From Prochilodus magdalenae (taxonomy: Eukaryota; Chordata; Actinopteri; Characiformes; Prochilodontidae): DNA of 64,000 nt. The notes under the pieces are model-generated. The model made no database searches, had not been told where the DNA came from, and saw nothing but the letters and a program-made list of their open reading frames with translations. The position numbers and the translations under genes are program-made. The DNA lies in assembly GCA_024036415.1 (NCBI GenBank), contig JAMWET010006596.1, positions 62,001 to 126,000 of the forward strand, in the 5' to 3' direction. Shown here in pieces: positions 23,400 through 34,727 of this stretch. The number at the start of each line of letters is the position of its first letter. Positions within the stretch are counted from its first letter, which is position 1.

Positions 23400-23940
23400 T
23401 CCCTCTATGACTCCACACCAGGAGCGAGTGCCAAGGGCGGACTCTGGCCCCCCCACCTACACTTATCCCTCTCTCTCACTCTCTCACTCTCTCCCTCCTT
23501 CCCTCTCTCCCTCTCTCTCTCTCCTCAGCCGGGCTGTACTCCTGGCTCGGGCCCCGTCGGCCACAGGCTGTGGAATGTGTGAGAGCCATGTGTCAAATCC
23601 CCAGACTGTGGGAAAGTGTTGCTCTCTGCTGAACTCTACCCCCCGCCTCCTCCTCCTCCTCCCTGCAGCCTTGCTCAGTCCCCCCCTGCTTCCCTCCCAC
23701 CTTCCCTCGCTCCCTCTCGCTCTGCCACTCTCCTGGCGGCTGCCCTGCCCTGCGCCGGCCGCACACAGGAAGCAGAGGGGGCTGCCAGAAGCGCGTCGCC
23801 TGGAACTACGACTTCCGAAGAACATTTTCACGCCAACATCCCCCCACTCCCCCCTCCCAACCACCACACACACCCCACCACACACACCCCACTCTTTTTT
23901 TCCCCTCCGTCCCGCCTACTCAGTGTTCTTGCTGAGGACA
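23400..23940. other. Pyrimidine-rich and GC-rich block
   Basis: A TC tract (about 23465-23525) is followed by CTC/CCT-rich DNA and a CpG-bearing section (GCGCCGGCCGCAC near 23752, GAAGCGCGTCGCC near 23788). Frames of 110-178 codons on both strands come from this composition. It may be a regulatory block; no gene is supported. Confidence 0.35.
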
Positions 23941-25630
23941 TAGACTAAGTGTTAGGAAAGGAAAAAGGGCTCCGTGTGTTTCTAACACTGAAAGGCACAC
24001 CAGACAAACGCTCTCTGATGGTTTAGAGAACATGCTCAAAGTGGCAGCATGTTGACATGTTGAGGTTTTATGCCGAGCGTCTTCATGTTGATAAGAAGAC
24101 AGTCTGGTTGGTGAGATAAGCAGTAACGAAGAGAAAAGAAGAGAAATAGGGAAAGTCTGACATTTTAACACTAACTCTTATTTGATACTCCTCATTTGTC
24201 TTTGTAGCATCTTAAACATCCATTTACTGTGCAAACATCATGGAGTTTGGCATCCAGCATGGCAATAATGGTGTCCAATAGTCTGAGGCCACTAGTGAAA
24301 ATGCTAATATATTCAGTTTTTGCTAAGACAGAATTTTAAAAAGTTCCATAACAAATTATTGTATCAGTGAAAACTACATCCTTTAAAACAATTGCATTAA
24401 AGTCTGAATTTTTATTTAGTATGTTCTTCTTTGACTTTACCAGCAGTGTGCAGACATTTGTGCAAAAGCCTCAGATGAGTAGAGAGTTGTCTGAACATGT
24501 GCTTTAATGGAAGGAATCGACAAGCGGACAAGAAAGAACATAGTCCATGGCACAAGTTGCTTAAATTTGATCAGAGATCCAGAACTAGTGCAGGATTGTG
24601 CTGCAAGAAATTTGATTTGTTGTTACTTTAATTAATTAATTAAACTATTTATTTATTTATTTATTTATTTATCACTGTATTTGGATTTGGATAAACAGAT
24701 AATCTATAGATGTTCCATTTATTAAAACATGTTTTAGGTTTTGGGTTGAGGTTATGATTAGGGGTATAGACTTAGAGCAAATAATTTGTAGATAGTAACT
24801 GACATTTTGACCCCATTATACAGCTTCAGGAAATCATACACATCATCAAATCACAGAGATTTTTTTTTTTTTCATTTCCTGGAAGTGGCTATTTAAAGAA
24901 CTTTGCACTGAAAGGAAACCATTGGTGTTTTTCAGCTCTAAAGTGTGGTATTGCTCCAGAGAACCCCTTGCAGCCTTTTTGAACGTGCCACTACATAACT
25001 TTGAACATTTACAGCAACCATTAGTACAACCTTTACAAAATATTTGGGGTGTTCAGAAACCAAGAGCCTAGCAGATCTCCTCTACTGTGCTTTTCTTTTA
25101 CATGAAACTTTTGTCTTTTCCCAACAGACATGTGAATGTTAAACATGTGTCCAGTTCCAAGTAGCAAAAAAGGCCAAGATAATGTGAAATGCAAGCTTTT
25201 GAATCTATGCAGGCCATGCAGTTAAACTCCCACATACATTCCCAGCCTAACTTAGGGCCATTAAGATTGTGATTTTTGTTTTATGTACAGAGTTTTGAAA
25301 GAAAGCATGAGTCAGAGCTTGTGTGAGGCTTTTGGAGGTGGACTTTCTCTCCTGGTCATTTGACCTCAGTAGTGCTGACCAGGCAACAGATGCAACAGAT
25401 GAATTGCTAAAGAGTGTGTTTATGCCTTTAGCCCTTCTAGAAAGTTCTGAGTGCCATCTAAAAATACCATCACACACCTGCCACGGGTCAGGCAAACACC
25501 CTACATGCGCTACTGCCCACCCCCGAAAAACACACACATACACACACACATGCTGAACTAATAACATCAGCAGCGGTCTCTGTGCAAGAAGTGAGAAACC
25601 CTAATAACTCTCCCAGCTGTGTGTGTGCGT
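23941..25630. other. AT-rich unique DNA with a TTTA tract
   Basis: Includes ATTAATTAATTAA then TTTA units (24627-24672). No gene recognised. Confidence 0.45.
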
Positions 25631-25662
25631 TAGAGAGAGAGAAAGAGAGAGAGAGAGAGACA

Positions 25663-25702
<40 letters not shown>

Positions 25703-25886
25703 TCAAGAGAGATTGAGGGAGAGAGATAGAGAGAGAGAAAGAGAGAGAGATCGAGAAAGATGGAGAGAGATAGAGAGAGAGATCGAGAGAGATAAACAGA
25801 GAGAGAGAGATCGAGAGAGATAGACAGAGAGAGAGATTGAGAGATAGGCAGAGAGAGAGAGAGAGATCGAGAGAGATAGACAGAGT
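25631..25886. repeat. Long GA array with higher-order GATC/GATAGACA units
   Basis: About 250 bp of AG. From about 25740 on, GATCGAGAGAGATA(G/A)ACAG words recur at 25790-25825 and 25865-25880 with variants between, giving a loose period of about 30-40 bp over the dinucleotide. Confidence 0.95.
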
Positions 25887-26039
25887 AAGAATATAGTCTG
25901 GGTTCAAAGCACAGAAACACTAAAACAGTGCTAGAGTAGAGGTAGTACTGCAAACCATTGAACACTGGCTGGTCTTTCTGAATCAGTGTTCATTTGGGTT
26001 AGCATATATTTCACTGGAACCCAGTAATCTGTTGGTAGA

Positions 26040-26250
26040 GGTGAAATGTCATAGATGATATTCTCTGTGGTGTACCACAAGGCTCTGCCATTTTATTTTC
26101 TTTATTCGAACTGACACAAGCTCAGATTATCAATCTGCTTTGTTGATAAACAGTTATACATGCACAAGGACTACTTACATATACCAGACAATGATATCAT
26201 ATCTCTCCATTGGCTGCTTGTTCCTTTTGGTTTGAGCTACTAGTTTATAT
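26040..26250 (+). mobile_element. LINE reverse transcriptase fossil
   Basis: GGT GTA CCA CAA GGC TCT at 26069-26086 encodes Gly-Val-Pro-Gln-Gly-Ser, the RT motif of L2/CR1/Rex-type LINEs. At 26139-26162, in another frame, Phe-Val-Asp-Lys-Gln-Leu-Tyr-Met matches the catalytic YADDTQLY region with a lost aspartate. At 26205 Leu-His-Trp-Leu matches a downstream conserved motif of these LINEs. The spacing is far shorter than normal, so the copy is deleted as well as frameshifted. Confidence 0.7.
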
Positions 26251-26462
26251 AAAAAACACCCACACACGCACCTTCATACAGCTAAGAATCTTCAAAGGCC
26301 AGATATATGATCAATCAAATTTGTGTCTTTAAGATTTCACCATTCCACTTGAAAACTTGAACAGTGAAGCAGCATGTTGTTTGTATGCATCTGGAGCAGT
26401 TCTATAAAATAAGCATATTTCTCCACTACATAATTTTATTTGATTGTAGTAATATGTGTGTT

Positions 26463-26516
26463 CTATTATTATTATAATTATTATTATTATTATTATTGTT
26501 GTTGTTGTTGTTGTTC
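26463..26516. repeat. TTA / TTG trinucleotide array
   Basis: Imperfect ATT units change into six GTT units. Confidence 0.95.
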
Positions 26517-27187
26517 TGGATATAACTGCGTAAATGTGATGTATTGCCGCATGAAAATGCTTAGCATCATGCAAGTTTAGGAAAACTTGGGCCTGCAGTG
26601 TGCTTGGACGACGTCCGCCTTCCTGCCTGGCAGTGTGGCATTTCAAAGACTGTTGAACTGGCACAGTAAGAATCAGATCTCTGTGTGCTGTTTGAACAGA
26701 AACCCAGCATCTAACGTTAGCCACTGACCCCACAGCTCACACTGGTAACTCCATCAGCTCTCCTTCTGCGTGGGAAAACCTCAGTGCCAGTGACCTCTGC
26801 ACATTGTGCAGTGCCCTAACATCTAACATCTGCAGAGTGGCGGCTCCTCTTAATGTCTGTAGCACACCTGGACTGCTAATGTGAGAAGTCCTGCGCTTAT
26901 TGTTGAAAAACTGACTGAGTGAATCAGGTGCATTTCTGCAGGGATTATAGCATATTCAGTAACTATCAGGTGCACAACAGCTGGCAGCACCACTAAAAGC
27001 CTGTAAAAACTAGACTGAGAGGAATCAGTTTGACACCGACACCCTGAAAGATGTTTTGAGAGTGCTCTTATAACTAGCCACTCTATTTGTTCTACAGCTT
27101 TACTGATTCTTCTATGTTCTTTGTGTTTTAATCCTTACTATTATCATATCATGTTGCTATAACGTTGATTTAGAAGAGATAAAGAGA
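26517..27187. other. Unique non-coding DNA
   Basis: No recognised feature. Confidence 0.4.
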
Positions 27188-27267
27188 TGAGTGCTGGGAT
27201 AGGCTCCAGTAACCCATGTGACAAAGGAGGGTAAGTGGTTTAGATAATAAATGAATTAATGAATGAC
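27188..27267 (+). mobile_element. Retroelement 3' tail, copy 3
   Basis: GAGTGCTGGGATAGGCTCCA, then AAGTGGTTTAGATAATAAAT and a degenerate AATG tail (GAATTAATGAATGA). This is the best match of the three to the common 3' end, but 5' truncated. Confidence 0.65.
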
Positions 27268-27810
27268 TGCCTGTTTTTAAATTAAACTGAGTGACGGTTT
27301 ACTTTTTTTTTTTTTTTGCTTGTGTTAATGAAGTGAAAGTTTGAGGCTTGTTTTCAATTTTATTATATTATACTGACCTGCAATTACAATTCTCTTATAC
27401 TGACCTGCAATTGCATGGAATTGTCTGAGGAGCTACATCTCAGGAACAAAGAATAACATACTATATGATGTTATATATGATGCACTGGTGAGTCAAAACA
27501 TCATGAATACTCACATATGAAGAGGATTATGTTGATTATCTTGCAAAACCAGCACATGTCAAGGTCTGGGTGATATTAAGACAGTGAACAGGCAGGTCTT
27601 ATAGTCGAGGTGTTGGATGTGGGGCGGAATAAGACCTGAGCGACTGTGACGAGGAGTATCAGCTTCAAAAGACTGTAAAATTAGTACATTAATAAAACAG
27701 TAATTAAATCTGACTTTTTTTTTACTGCTTTTGATTTTTCATGTGAAATATTTGTTTTTTATGGCACATATAATAATCTAGGTTTAATACATACACTCAC
27801 ACACTATATA
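27268..27810. other. AT-rich unique DNA
   Basis: Poly-T runs at about 27302-27317 and 27716-27723. No other feature. Confidence 0.45.
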
Positions 27811-27955
27811 TACACCAATTAGCCATAACATTAAAACCACATTAATGTACCTACACTCTTTATCCATTTTATCAGCTCCACTTACCACATAGGTGCACCT
27901 TGTAGTTGTACAGGTACAGACTGTAGTCCATCGGTTTCTCTGTATACTTTGTTAT
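27811..27955 (-). mobile_element. Non-autonomous DNA element, family A copy 2
   Basis: CACCAATTAGCCATAACATT, TTAAAACCACATTAATG, TTTTATCAGCTCCACTTACC and TGTAGTCCATCGGTTTCTCT match in order the reverse complement of the family seen at 12595-12915, here with the terminal part (CACCAATTAGCCATAACATT) kept and the inner half missing. Confidence 0.65.
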
Positions 27956-28436
27956 CCCCACATCACCTTTTAAAAAAATCTTTTTTACCATTTTATTCAT
28001 TATCTCTCCAACTCAAACACATTTTTATGTTATTTTTTGTTACAGTATTTGCTATTGTCCATTAAAGTCCGATAAAAATGAATTATCTCTCATGTCTGTC
28101 CTTTATTATACCTCAATGTAACAGAAGGCAGTCTGGACTGAAACACTCCTTATATTTGTTCTTTGTTTAATGACATGCAGCTACAATTCCAAGTGACAAA
28201 GGCTTGTTAGGCTCTTCACAAAGGCAAAGGCCAAATGATGTTATTGGGTGGAGCAAAAACTGCACCAAGACTTTCACCACCTTGTTGTTTAGTTCAGTGC
28301 TTTTGCAAGAAGCTCAGATGCCAAAGAAGATAAACCCCTTGAAATTTGTGACAGGTTGCTAAAACACAACTATCAGATGCCATGCATAGAGACAACAGAG
28401 ATTGCATATGGCCTGCATGAATGGTGCTGAAAAATC

Positions 28437-28439
<3 letters not shown>

Positions 28440-28472
<33 letters not shown>
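28440..28472. repeat. AT microsatellite
   Basis: About 16 AT dinucleotides, self-complementary. Confidence 0.97.
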
Positions 28473-28475
<3 letters not shown>

Positions 28476-28678
28476 TTTCATATTTTGATTGTGCACTTCA
28501 TTGATCTGGTTGTTGCATTTTTTCTGTAACTATAAAGATAAGCTCTCTTTTATTTACAAGTGTAAATGCATTACCTATTGAGACTTCAGAACAGACGTAT
28601 TTCTGTGATGTCATGGTAGACGGGTTAAATGTTGTTTATGCTACTCACTTAAACTGAGACAAATTCCCATACATGCCT

Positions 28679-28852
28679 TTGCATCCTTTAATCACATAAT
28701 GTGTTGGCAAAAAGAGTTTTCTGATTCCGAAGGCCGTATTAGCCTATAATGTCCTATTTAGAAGGCACATTGGACTGGCTTACTTTGATGAGGGTGCCAT
28801 TCCTCTTTCTGATTCAGCCACATAAATACTTAACATCACTTTGCCCAGCTGA
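28679..28852 (+). repeat. Direct repeat C, copy 1
   Basis: Aligns with 29440-29782 once the insertion there is removed. Shared landmarks: GCATCC(T/C)TT(A/G)ATCACATAAT, TTCTGAT and GAAGG(C/T)(C/T)GTATTA, CTTTCTGATTCAGCCACATA, ACTTAACA(T/C)CA, TTTGCCCAGCTGA. The element class is unknown. Confidence 0.7.
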
Positions 28853-29439
28853 TCTCCAGAGCCTGAGCAGCAGCTTCGTGCCATCTGGATTTCGGCTGAG
28901 CGCCATAAAGCCTGCCTGTGCTTTGGGAGAGGATGGGAGAGATCAGAAGGAAATGCGCCGAGTGGACAGGGAGTCTAACTGGAGATGGCATGAGTATTGG
29001 AGGTCTATCTTCAGGGCAAGAGCATTTCAAGTGGAACACAAGGCCCAGTGAGAACCAGCTGGACCAACCACAAGAACATGAAACACAAATGTGCTCAATG
29101 AGTCCCCCTCTTTTGTGGCCGGGCCACTAAATCCAGACCCGGTGTGGCGTGTGGAAATCCAGTTTCATCGACTAAAACACTCGGCAGACCCTCTACAGTG
29201 GTCGCGCACAAGAACATCTCTGATTCCTACTGGTAATTAATACCGTCACTTTGGATATATCAAATGGTAAAGTTTAATCTGGGACACCATTCTACATATT
29301 GAGCAAGATTTGATCTGTGTTTTGTTGTGTGGCCCACATGAGGGATTTTTCCTTTCTACTTTTCTTTATTTTTCTTCTTGTTTTTTTGTTAAAGGACAAC
29401 CCAAAATCCAGTCTAACAGACATCCAGACAACATAACCT
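28853..29439. other. Unique DNA between the C repeats
   Basis: 28853-29150 is GC-richer with overlapping chance frames. The rest is AT-rich with a T-rich stretch at 29340-29390. Confidence 0.35.
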
Positions 29440-29782
29440 GTGCATCCCTTGATCACATAATTTAAGGGCAAAGATACTTCTGATACTGAAGGCTGTATTA
29501 CTCTGTAATGGCCTACACTCATGGGCGTGGTAGTGGTGGGAAAAGTGGACCTGACTACCCAGGGCCCGAGTAGGGAGAGGGGCCCATTTTTTTGCTCACG
29601 TTCCTTGTGTACTGGCATGAATAGGGGCCGACTGACATTGAGAGTGTACAGGGCCCAGAATTGGCTGCTACGCCCCTGCCTACACTCATGGGGTAGCCAG
29701 TGGGAAGGCCTACTTTGATCGGTCTGCCATTTCACTTTCTGATTCAGCCACATAAACACTTAACACCATTTTGCCCAGCTGA
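29440..29782 (+). repeat. Direct repeat C, copy 2, split by an insertion
   Basis: Second copy of the repeat at 28679-28852, in the same orientation about 760 bp downstream, interrupted at the CCTACA position by the element at 29526-29677. A 155-codon minus-strand frame across it is a chance frame over repeat DNA. Confidence 0.7.
29511..29692 (-). mobile_element. Short retroelement insertion with 15-bp target duplication
   Basis: GCCTACACTCATGGG occurs at 29511-29525 and again at 29678-29692, bracketing about 152 bp absent from repeat C copy 1. On the minus strand the insert starts AGGGGCGTAGCAGCCAATTC and carries GGGCCC-containing words. A 15-bp duplication is usual for LINE-driven retroposition, so a SINE or truncated LINE is likely. 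Orientation is a guess from the GGGGCGTAGC start. Confidence 0.65.
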
Positions 29783-30249
29783 ATATAAAGACTTTAAAGA
29801 GATGGTTCAGTTATTTGTGCTTTTAAATGTATGGTTACATGGTCAAGGTGTAACCGTTATCCACTTCCATATACTCTATGTTTAGACTCAAGAAGTCCAG
29901 GAATAAAACAAAACATGACAAAATGAGTATTTTGTTGAGTTTTGTGTTGAATTAACAAGCAGTGCTTAGTAAGAATAGTAAGAAAAAATTAATTGACCAA
30001 AATCTTAAGTCCCATCTTAAGGATGGAAGGTTTTTTCTGATAAGGATACGAAAGCAGTCTGATATCCCTCATAGCTATTAAAAAAGAACAAGTGTGGATT
30101 CTAAACTCTTTACCCATACCATGTTTGCAGAACATAAAAATATAATTTACTCCGTTTCTCATTAAGGAATTAATATGTAAATAAAAAATATAATTTCTTC
30201 TAAAAGTAAACAGGTTAATTGACGATTTACAATTTAGCAAATTCATGCT
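29783..30249. other. AT-rich unique DNA
   Basis: No recognised feature. Confidence 0.45.
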
Positions 30250-30700
30250 TTAGCTCACCTGTAGCTAACGGCGGGCATAAGCAGCCATCTGCCATGCTGG
30301 ACCAGGGCCAGTGGGGTTGGAGGGATGGAGGGGTAACTGCGGGACAGGCCGGAGAGCAGCGTGAGCCCTCCACTCTCGCCCGGGAAGTTGAATAACCGCC
30401 ATATGCCCCACATTGGCTTGGCGCTCACTCACCAGCTCAGGCCTTGTTGTTGCATGCCAGCTTTCAGCCACTTTTCCCACAGTCTCTCCCAGGAGAGGGG
30501 CCAGCGGGCATTCCCAGAGGTCGCCCGCCTGCTCTGCCACCAACCAACCCCCCTACACACACACACAAACACCTCCTGGCGTAATCCCCTTCAGTATCCA
30601 CGGCTGGGTGCGATTCAGCCGCACTGACTGCTTCACAAAAAGGGCCAGGCTGGCCGGAGACATGGAGTCCAGGGCCAGGCCTTGAACTCTCTGCAGACTA
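30250..30700. other. GC-rich unique block, candidate regulatory element
   Basis: A sharp change from AT-rich to GC-rich DNA with CpG sites (TCGCCCGGGAAG near 30377, AACGGCGGGCATAAGC near 30267). Open on both strands through composition. Repeat-free. No protein motif. Confidence 0.3.
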
Positions 30701-31039
30701 TACGCAAGCAAGCACCCGTCACACAATGGCTGAGAAACAGAGGAATGAAATGCTTGTCTGTGACCATCAGCCTTGGTTTGATACTGCGTAGGAGCCAGTG
30801 TGAACAAGTGTGTGTGTGTGGGTCTGTGATGGGGCAGGGCAGTGACAGTAAACTAAGAGCTCCTCTGATGAGTGTTTGTGAGCTCATTGTATCTTGCCAA
30901 CTTAACTGCACTAATAGCACAAACAACAGTGAAGAGCTGGCTCAGTTTTAGTTTGAAAAAAAAAACACTTGGTGCATTCAGAGTTATTCCATATGGGGAT
31001 GCCATTTGGCACATTTGGTCTTGTTGTGTTAAGTGTTCT
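30701..31039. other. Unique non-coding DNA
   Basis: No recognised feature beyond a short TG run (30808-30820). Confidence 0.4.
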
Positions 31040-31300
31040 TGAGGCTGCATAAGACCTATATGAGCTCTTCATGACAAGTGACATAGGCCTACATAAACAT
31101 TTAGATCAACAGTTTTTGTATTATAACAGTTTTTGATGTTGAGTTGACATAGCATCTATGCCATGTGACACCGTTTTTTTTGTTTTTCATTTGTGACACA
31201 TTTTTAGGTGAAATGATATGCATAACAGACCAACATATCAAAACACTTTATCGCTTAGTGTACTGTATATCACAGTGACATAATTAATGGGATCAGACTT
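31040..31300 (+). repeat. Dispersed repeat, copy 2 (partner at 6.5 kb)
   Basis: TGCATAAGACCTATATGAGC, TCTTCATGAC and GTTGAGTTGACATAGC align with 6490-6640. No ends were defined. Confidence 0.45.
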
Positions 31301-31662
31301 AATACAACTAAAAGCTACAGAAAATGCTCTTTTGTTTAACCAGTCTTCCTGGGTAAGCTCTGTGATATGTTCAGTATTACGTTATGCTATGAAATGCACT
31401 GAGCTCCAACAGCTATGTCATTTCCCCTCAGAAATCCTCTTTAGTTATGACCTGTCAGACAAAAATACTAATACTACTATACTAACCTGACACAGATTTC
31501 GTGTCAACTTTACATCAAAGTTGGCAAATGTAACCTTTGTGACATATGAGGCCTGCTGTTTATAATTGTTTATGTAGATTTATACCAGGTTTGTGGCTTG
31601 TGTTTGTTTTTTTATGTAGAGGGTTACTTAGTAGCAGGCTCTGTTTCTACAGTGTAGTCTAT

Positions 31663-32212
31663 GGCTGTAATCAAAATGGCACACTACTATACTGCACACT
31701 GCATACAGTGTAGCATACTAATACATTATGTCACATTTACCTCAGAGCTGTTATTACTATATCCACTGTTTCGAGCTAGCTGATGCTAAAGCTGCTCAGT
31801 TCACTTTAAATACGTTTAGCCTAGCTGTTAGCTACCCTTGGCTATTTCACTCTAAACTGAACCTCTAAATTGAATTCATCTTTCATTAAACTTCAGACCT
31901 CTCTGATAAAACCATACCCCACTTTAGACACTATATCCACAATTATACTTGGAGACTGCTGCATTTTGCTCCCCCAGTGTTACCTGTTGCCATTTTCTTT
32001 GACTGAAGCAGGATGAGCTGGTAAAGCTGCAATGCATGATGGGATGCAGTACATCATGAAGATAGCTCCCCCTGTATACTAGAAACTCTGACAGACACCA
32101 TCCGGGTATCTTCAGTGCACTACAGATATTCAATTTGGCCGCATATTGCATACTACATGTAGGCAGAAGTAAGAACACGAGTAGTATGTAGTATGCCATT
32201 GCAAATACAGCC
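31663..32212. mobile_element. Non-autonomous element with long terminal inverted repeats
   Basis: The left end GGCTGTAATCAAAATGGCAC and the reverse complement of the right end GGCTGTATTTGCAATGGCAT match at about 15 of 20 positions, and the ACTAC(T)ATAC words continue inward. About 550 bp, no transposase. The flanks do not give a clear target duplication. It resembles teleost hAT- or Harbinger-type miniature elements. Confidence 0.65.
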
Positions 32213-32629
32213 TGATCACAATTGTGTGCTACACATAGTATATTTTGTACAAATCTTAATAGTATGAGTTTGGAAGGCTTTTACTAACAGGAAGTGATAA
32301 AGCTTACACTATTACAGACTGCTGTGACAGCTTTGGATTGAGCTCACATTTATACATGTAAACTGTCACATCACCGTCTTTCCGTTTCTTATTGCATTGT
32401 GGGACAATAGTGTTCATCACTACCACACTCAAAAATTGACTGGCTCTAAGTCTGGATTGTGGATTTTTAAGTATACTCAACTTTGATATTTGTAACTGTA
32501 CTATATACTACATACCTAAACACTAGTTATTATTAGTTAGCATGCAGTTTTGAGGTGCCCATTGTGAAAGACAAATACTAGCCCATACTGTTGCTAACAG
32601 CTCACAATATTAAAAAGAAAGCTTGTTGA
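32213..32629. other. Unique DNA
   Basis: AT-rich. It shares a few ACTATATACTACATAC-type words with the adjoining inverted-repeat element but could not be assigned to it. Confidence 0.35.
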
Positions 32630-32965
32630 GAGCTGAACGAAGATGACCTGCTGCCATTCTAAACACTCCATGACAGTCTGGCACGACAACATAGCAGTCT
32701 TTGGCAATGCCGACGTGGTCTTAAGGGCAGTTGTCGCAATGATCTTTGGCATGAAGTCCTGCGTCAGACAGCTGTCTGATAATGGTGTTCACACTAACAG
32801 GAAGAGTCACGGATGACTCATCACTACTAGCTGAAGGTCTGCAATCATGGCTGTTGGGTCAGTCAGGTACAGAGATAAGGCCTGTTCTTGTTTATGTCAC
32901 CTGTGGGACTGAGGATGAAACTCAAATCATTACCATGTCTCACAATGCCAAACTGACCCTCTAAG
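32630..32965 (-). mobile_element. Tc1/mariner transposase fossil, copy 1
   Basis: The minus strand at 32639-32659 encodes Glu-Trp-Gln-Gln-Val-Ile-Phe, the segment just before the first catalytic aspartate in Tc1-like transposases, after which homology stops. The rest (32760-32960) aligns in inverted orientation with 35826-36010: shared CATTGTGAGACATG(G/C)TAATGA, GGTGACATAA / TGTGACATAA and CTGACTGA(C/T)CCA. Stops interrupt all frames. Confidence 0.6.
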
Positions 32966-33399
32966 TTTCAAATTACTTGTGTTGTTGAAGCATGTTTTAT
33001 CACACAATTCCAGCTTATTTGTTGAGTTTAACAAATAAAAAAAATAATACAAAAAACTTTTTTTGTGCAAAAGCTATGCCACATTATATATTTTTATAAC
33101 ATTATATAAATTATATATAATGGGCTAAAATGAGTAGAAAAGGCCATTGTTTGTTCTCTGTGGAGGATGCATTAGTGTATATTTATTTATGAAATCAGCA
33201 CAGCTTATAAATTTACCGCACAGTATATGTGACCCTGAGTCCTGAGATGGTATAAACACAAAAAAGTGTGTATGCTTATGCCCCTTATGTACTTGTCTTT
33301 GACAGATTTGGCAGATTTTTTATGCTTCACTGCCCTCTGTGAACTGTGTGTTCTCAGGGACACAGAGATAACGCCTTTACTAAAACAGATAAATAAACG
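32966..33399. other. AT-rich unique DNA
   Basis: No recognised feature. Confidence 0.45.
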
Positions 33400-33980
33400 T
33401 TTAAGTGTAATTACCCTCCGGCAGGTCTGAACATCAGCAGGAGGACGTAAGTGGTAACAGTGTAACCATAAGAAGGAGGAGATTGGAGTGAGCTGTGTGT
33501 CAGGTGAAGTGGGCAGTGTGTGTGGAGGGTGGGGCGGTAGGGGGTGAGATTGGGGACGTGGCGGGACGCCAGCCTGCCCTTATCGGCACCCAGCCTGAGA
33601 GCGGGCCAGGAGACAGAGGAGTGCCTTTGTTGTGTGCTCTGATCTACGGTCGGCCTTTATGGCACGCTCCAGATCTCTATCAGTGTGGGAAAGACTGAGT
33701 GAAGCTCCAGGGAGGGTGTGTGTGTATACGTGTCTGCGTGTGCGGGAGAGAGGGAATGAGTTCAGTCAGGGTAGAGCCTTTGACTCTGTCACAGCTATCA
33801 TAGCCTGCCACTCCTGATAATGGCCATAAACAAGCACAGGCCAACTGCAGGGAGGTGGGCCAGCGATAACAGTGACCTTTGACCTTTCAGTCACATAAAC
33901 AAAGCACAGTCAAAAACACAGCTGAGAGATCAACTGCCCTTCAGAATCTATCTTTATCTTTTCTGTAGTAACCACTATCA
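33400..33980. other. GC-rich unique block, candidate regulatory element
   Basis: Repeat-free, with CpG-bearing sections (GACGTGGCGGGACGCC near 33555) and CAGCGATAACAGTGACC near 33861 (a GATA core). No coding motif. Confidence 0.3.
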
Positions 33981-34652
33981 TGGTTAACCAACATGACGAA
34001 ACACAACAACAAGTGATTTTAACCAGTTCAGCTCATTTCACTGTTCTTTGTCACTATTGTGGTGGGCAATGTGGGGATATTTATTGTTATTGTAATAAAT
34101 AATGTCACATAATGTACAATAGGCTTTTTAGGACATATCATGGACGTCATCAGCACTGCATGTTTCAGTTCAAAGAGAGCTCAGTTGAGCTTCTTTAAAA
34201 ACGTAGAATGGACAACTGTATTTTCATTGGAAATGTTAAATAAAGAGAGTTCAATACTATTGTCTTCTCCTAGCATCATATACAGACACTTAGCAAGGCA
34301 CACAAGTTGTCCTGGCCCTTTAAGAGACTACGGAAAGAGAGAGAGATCTGAGTCATACACACATAGAGATAAGCTAGATTTAGTTTGTTGAGTGTTCAGC
34401 CAGCTTGAATAACGCTTCCCTCCTTGGGATTTTTTTTTTAGCTCTGCTGTTCCTTTTTGTCGTATTCCAACTAAAACTACCCCAAAACAGTAACATATGT
34501 ATTATAATGTGTATTTTGTATAGGGAAAATGACTTGACACCCCATGACATATATTTGTCTACCCACCCATAACTGCTTTTAATCATTAGTATTAATTATT
34601 AGAGGTTACAACGGAAGCATGAGACATGATATTATTTTACAAACACACACAA
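33981..34652. other. AT-rich unique DNA
   Basis: No recognised feature. Confidence 0.45.
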
Positions 34653-34727
34653 AGAATAGAATAGAATAGAATAGAATAGAATAGAATAGAATAGAATAGA
34701 ATAGAATAGAATAGAATAGAATAGAAT
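34653..34727. repeat. AATAG pentanucleotide array
   Basis: About 15 perfect GAATA units. Confidence 0.98.

Noticed and set aside
23407..23948. Frames of 110-178 codons
   Set aside because: Pro/Ser/Leu-rich readings of CT-rich DNA, open on both strands.
29292..29759. 155-codon minus-strand frame
   Set aside because: Runs across repeat C and a retroelement insertion, so it cannot be an ancestral gene; no motif.
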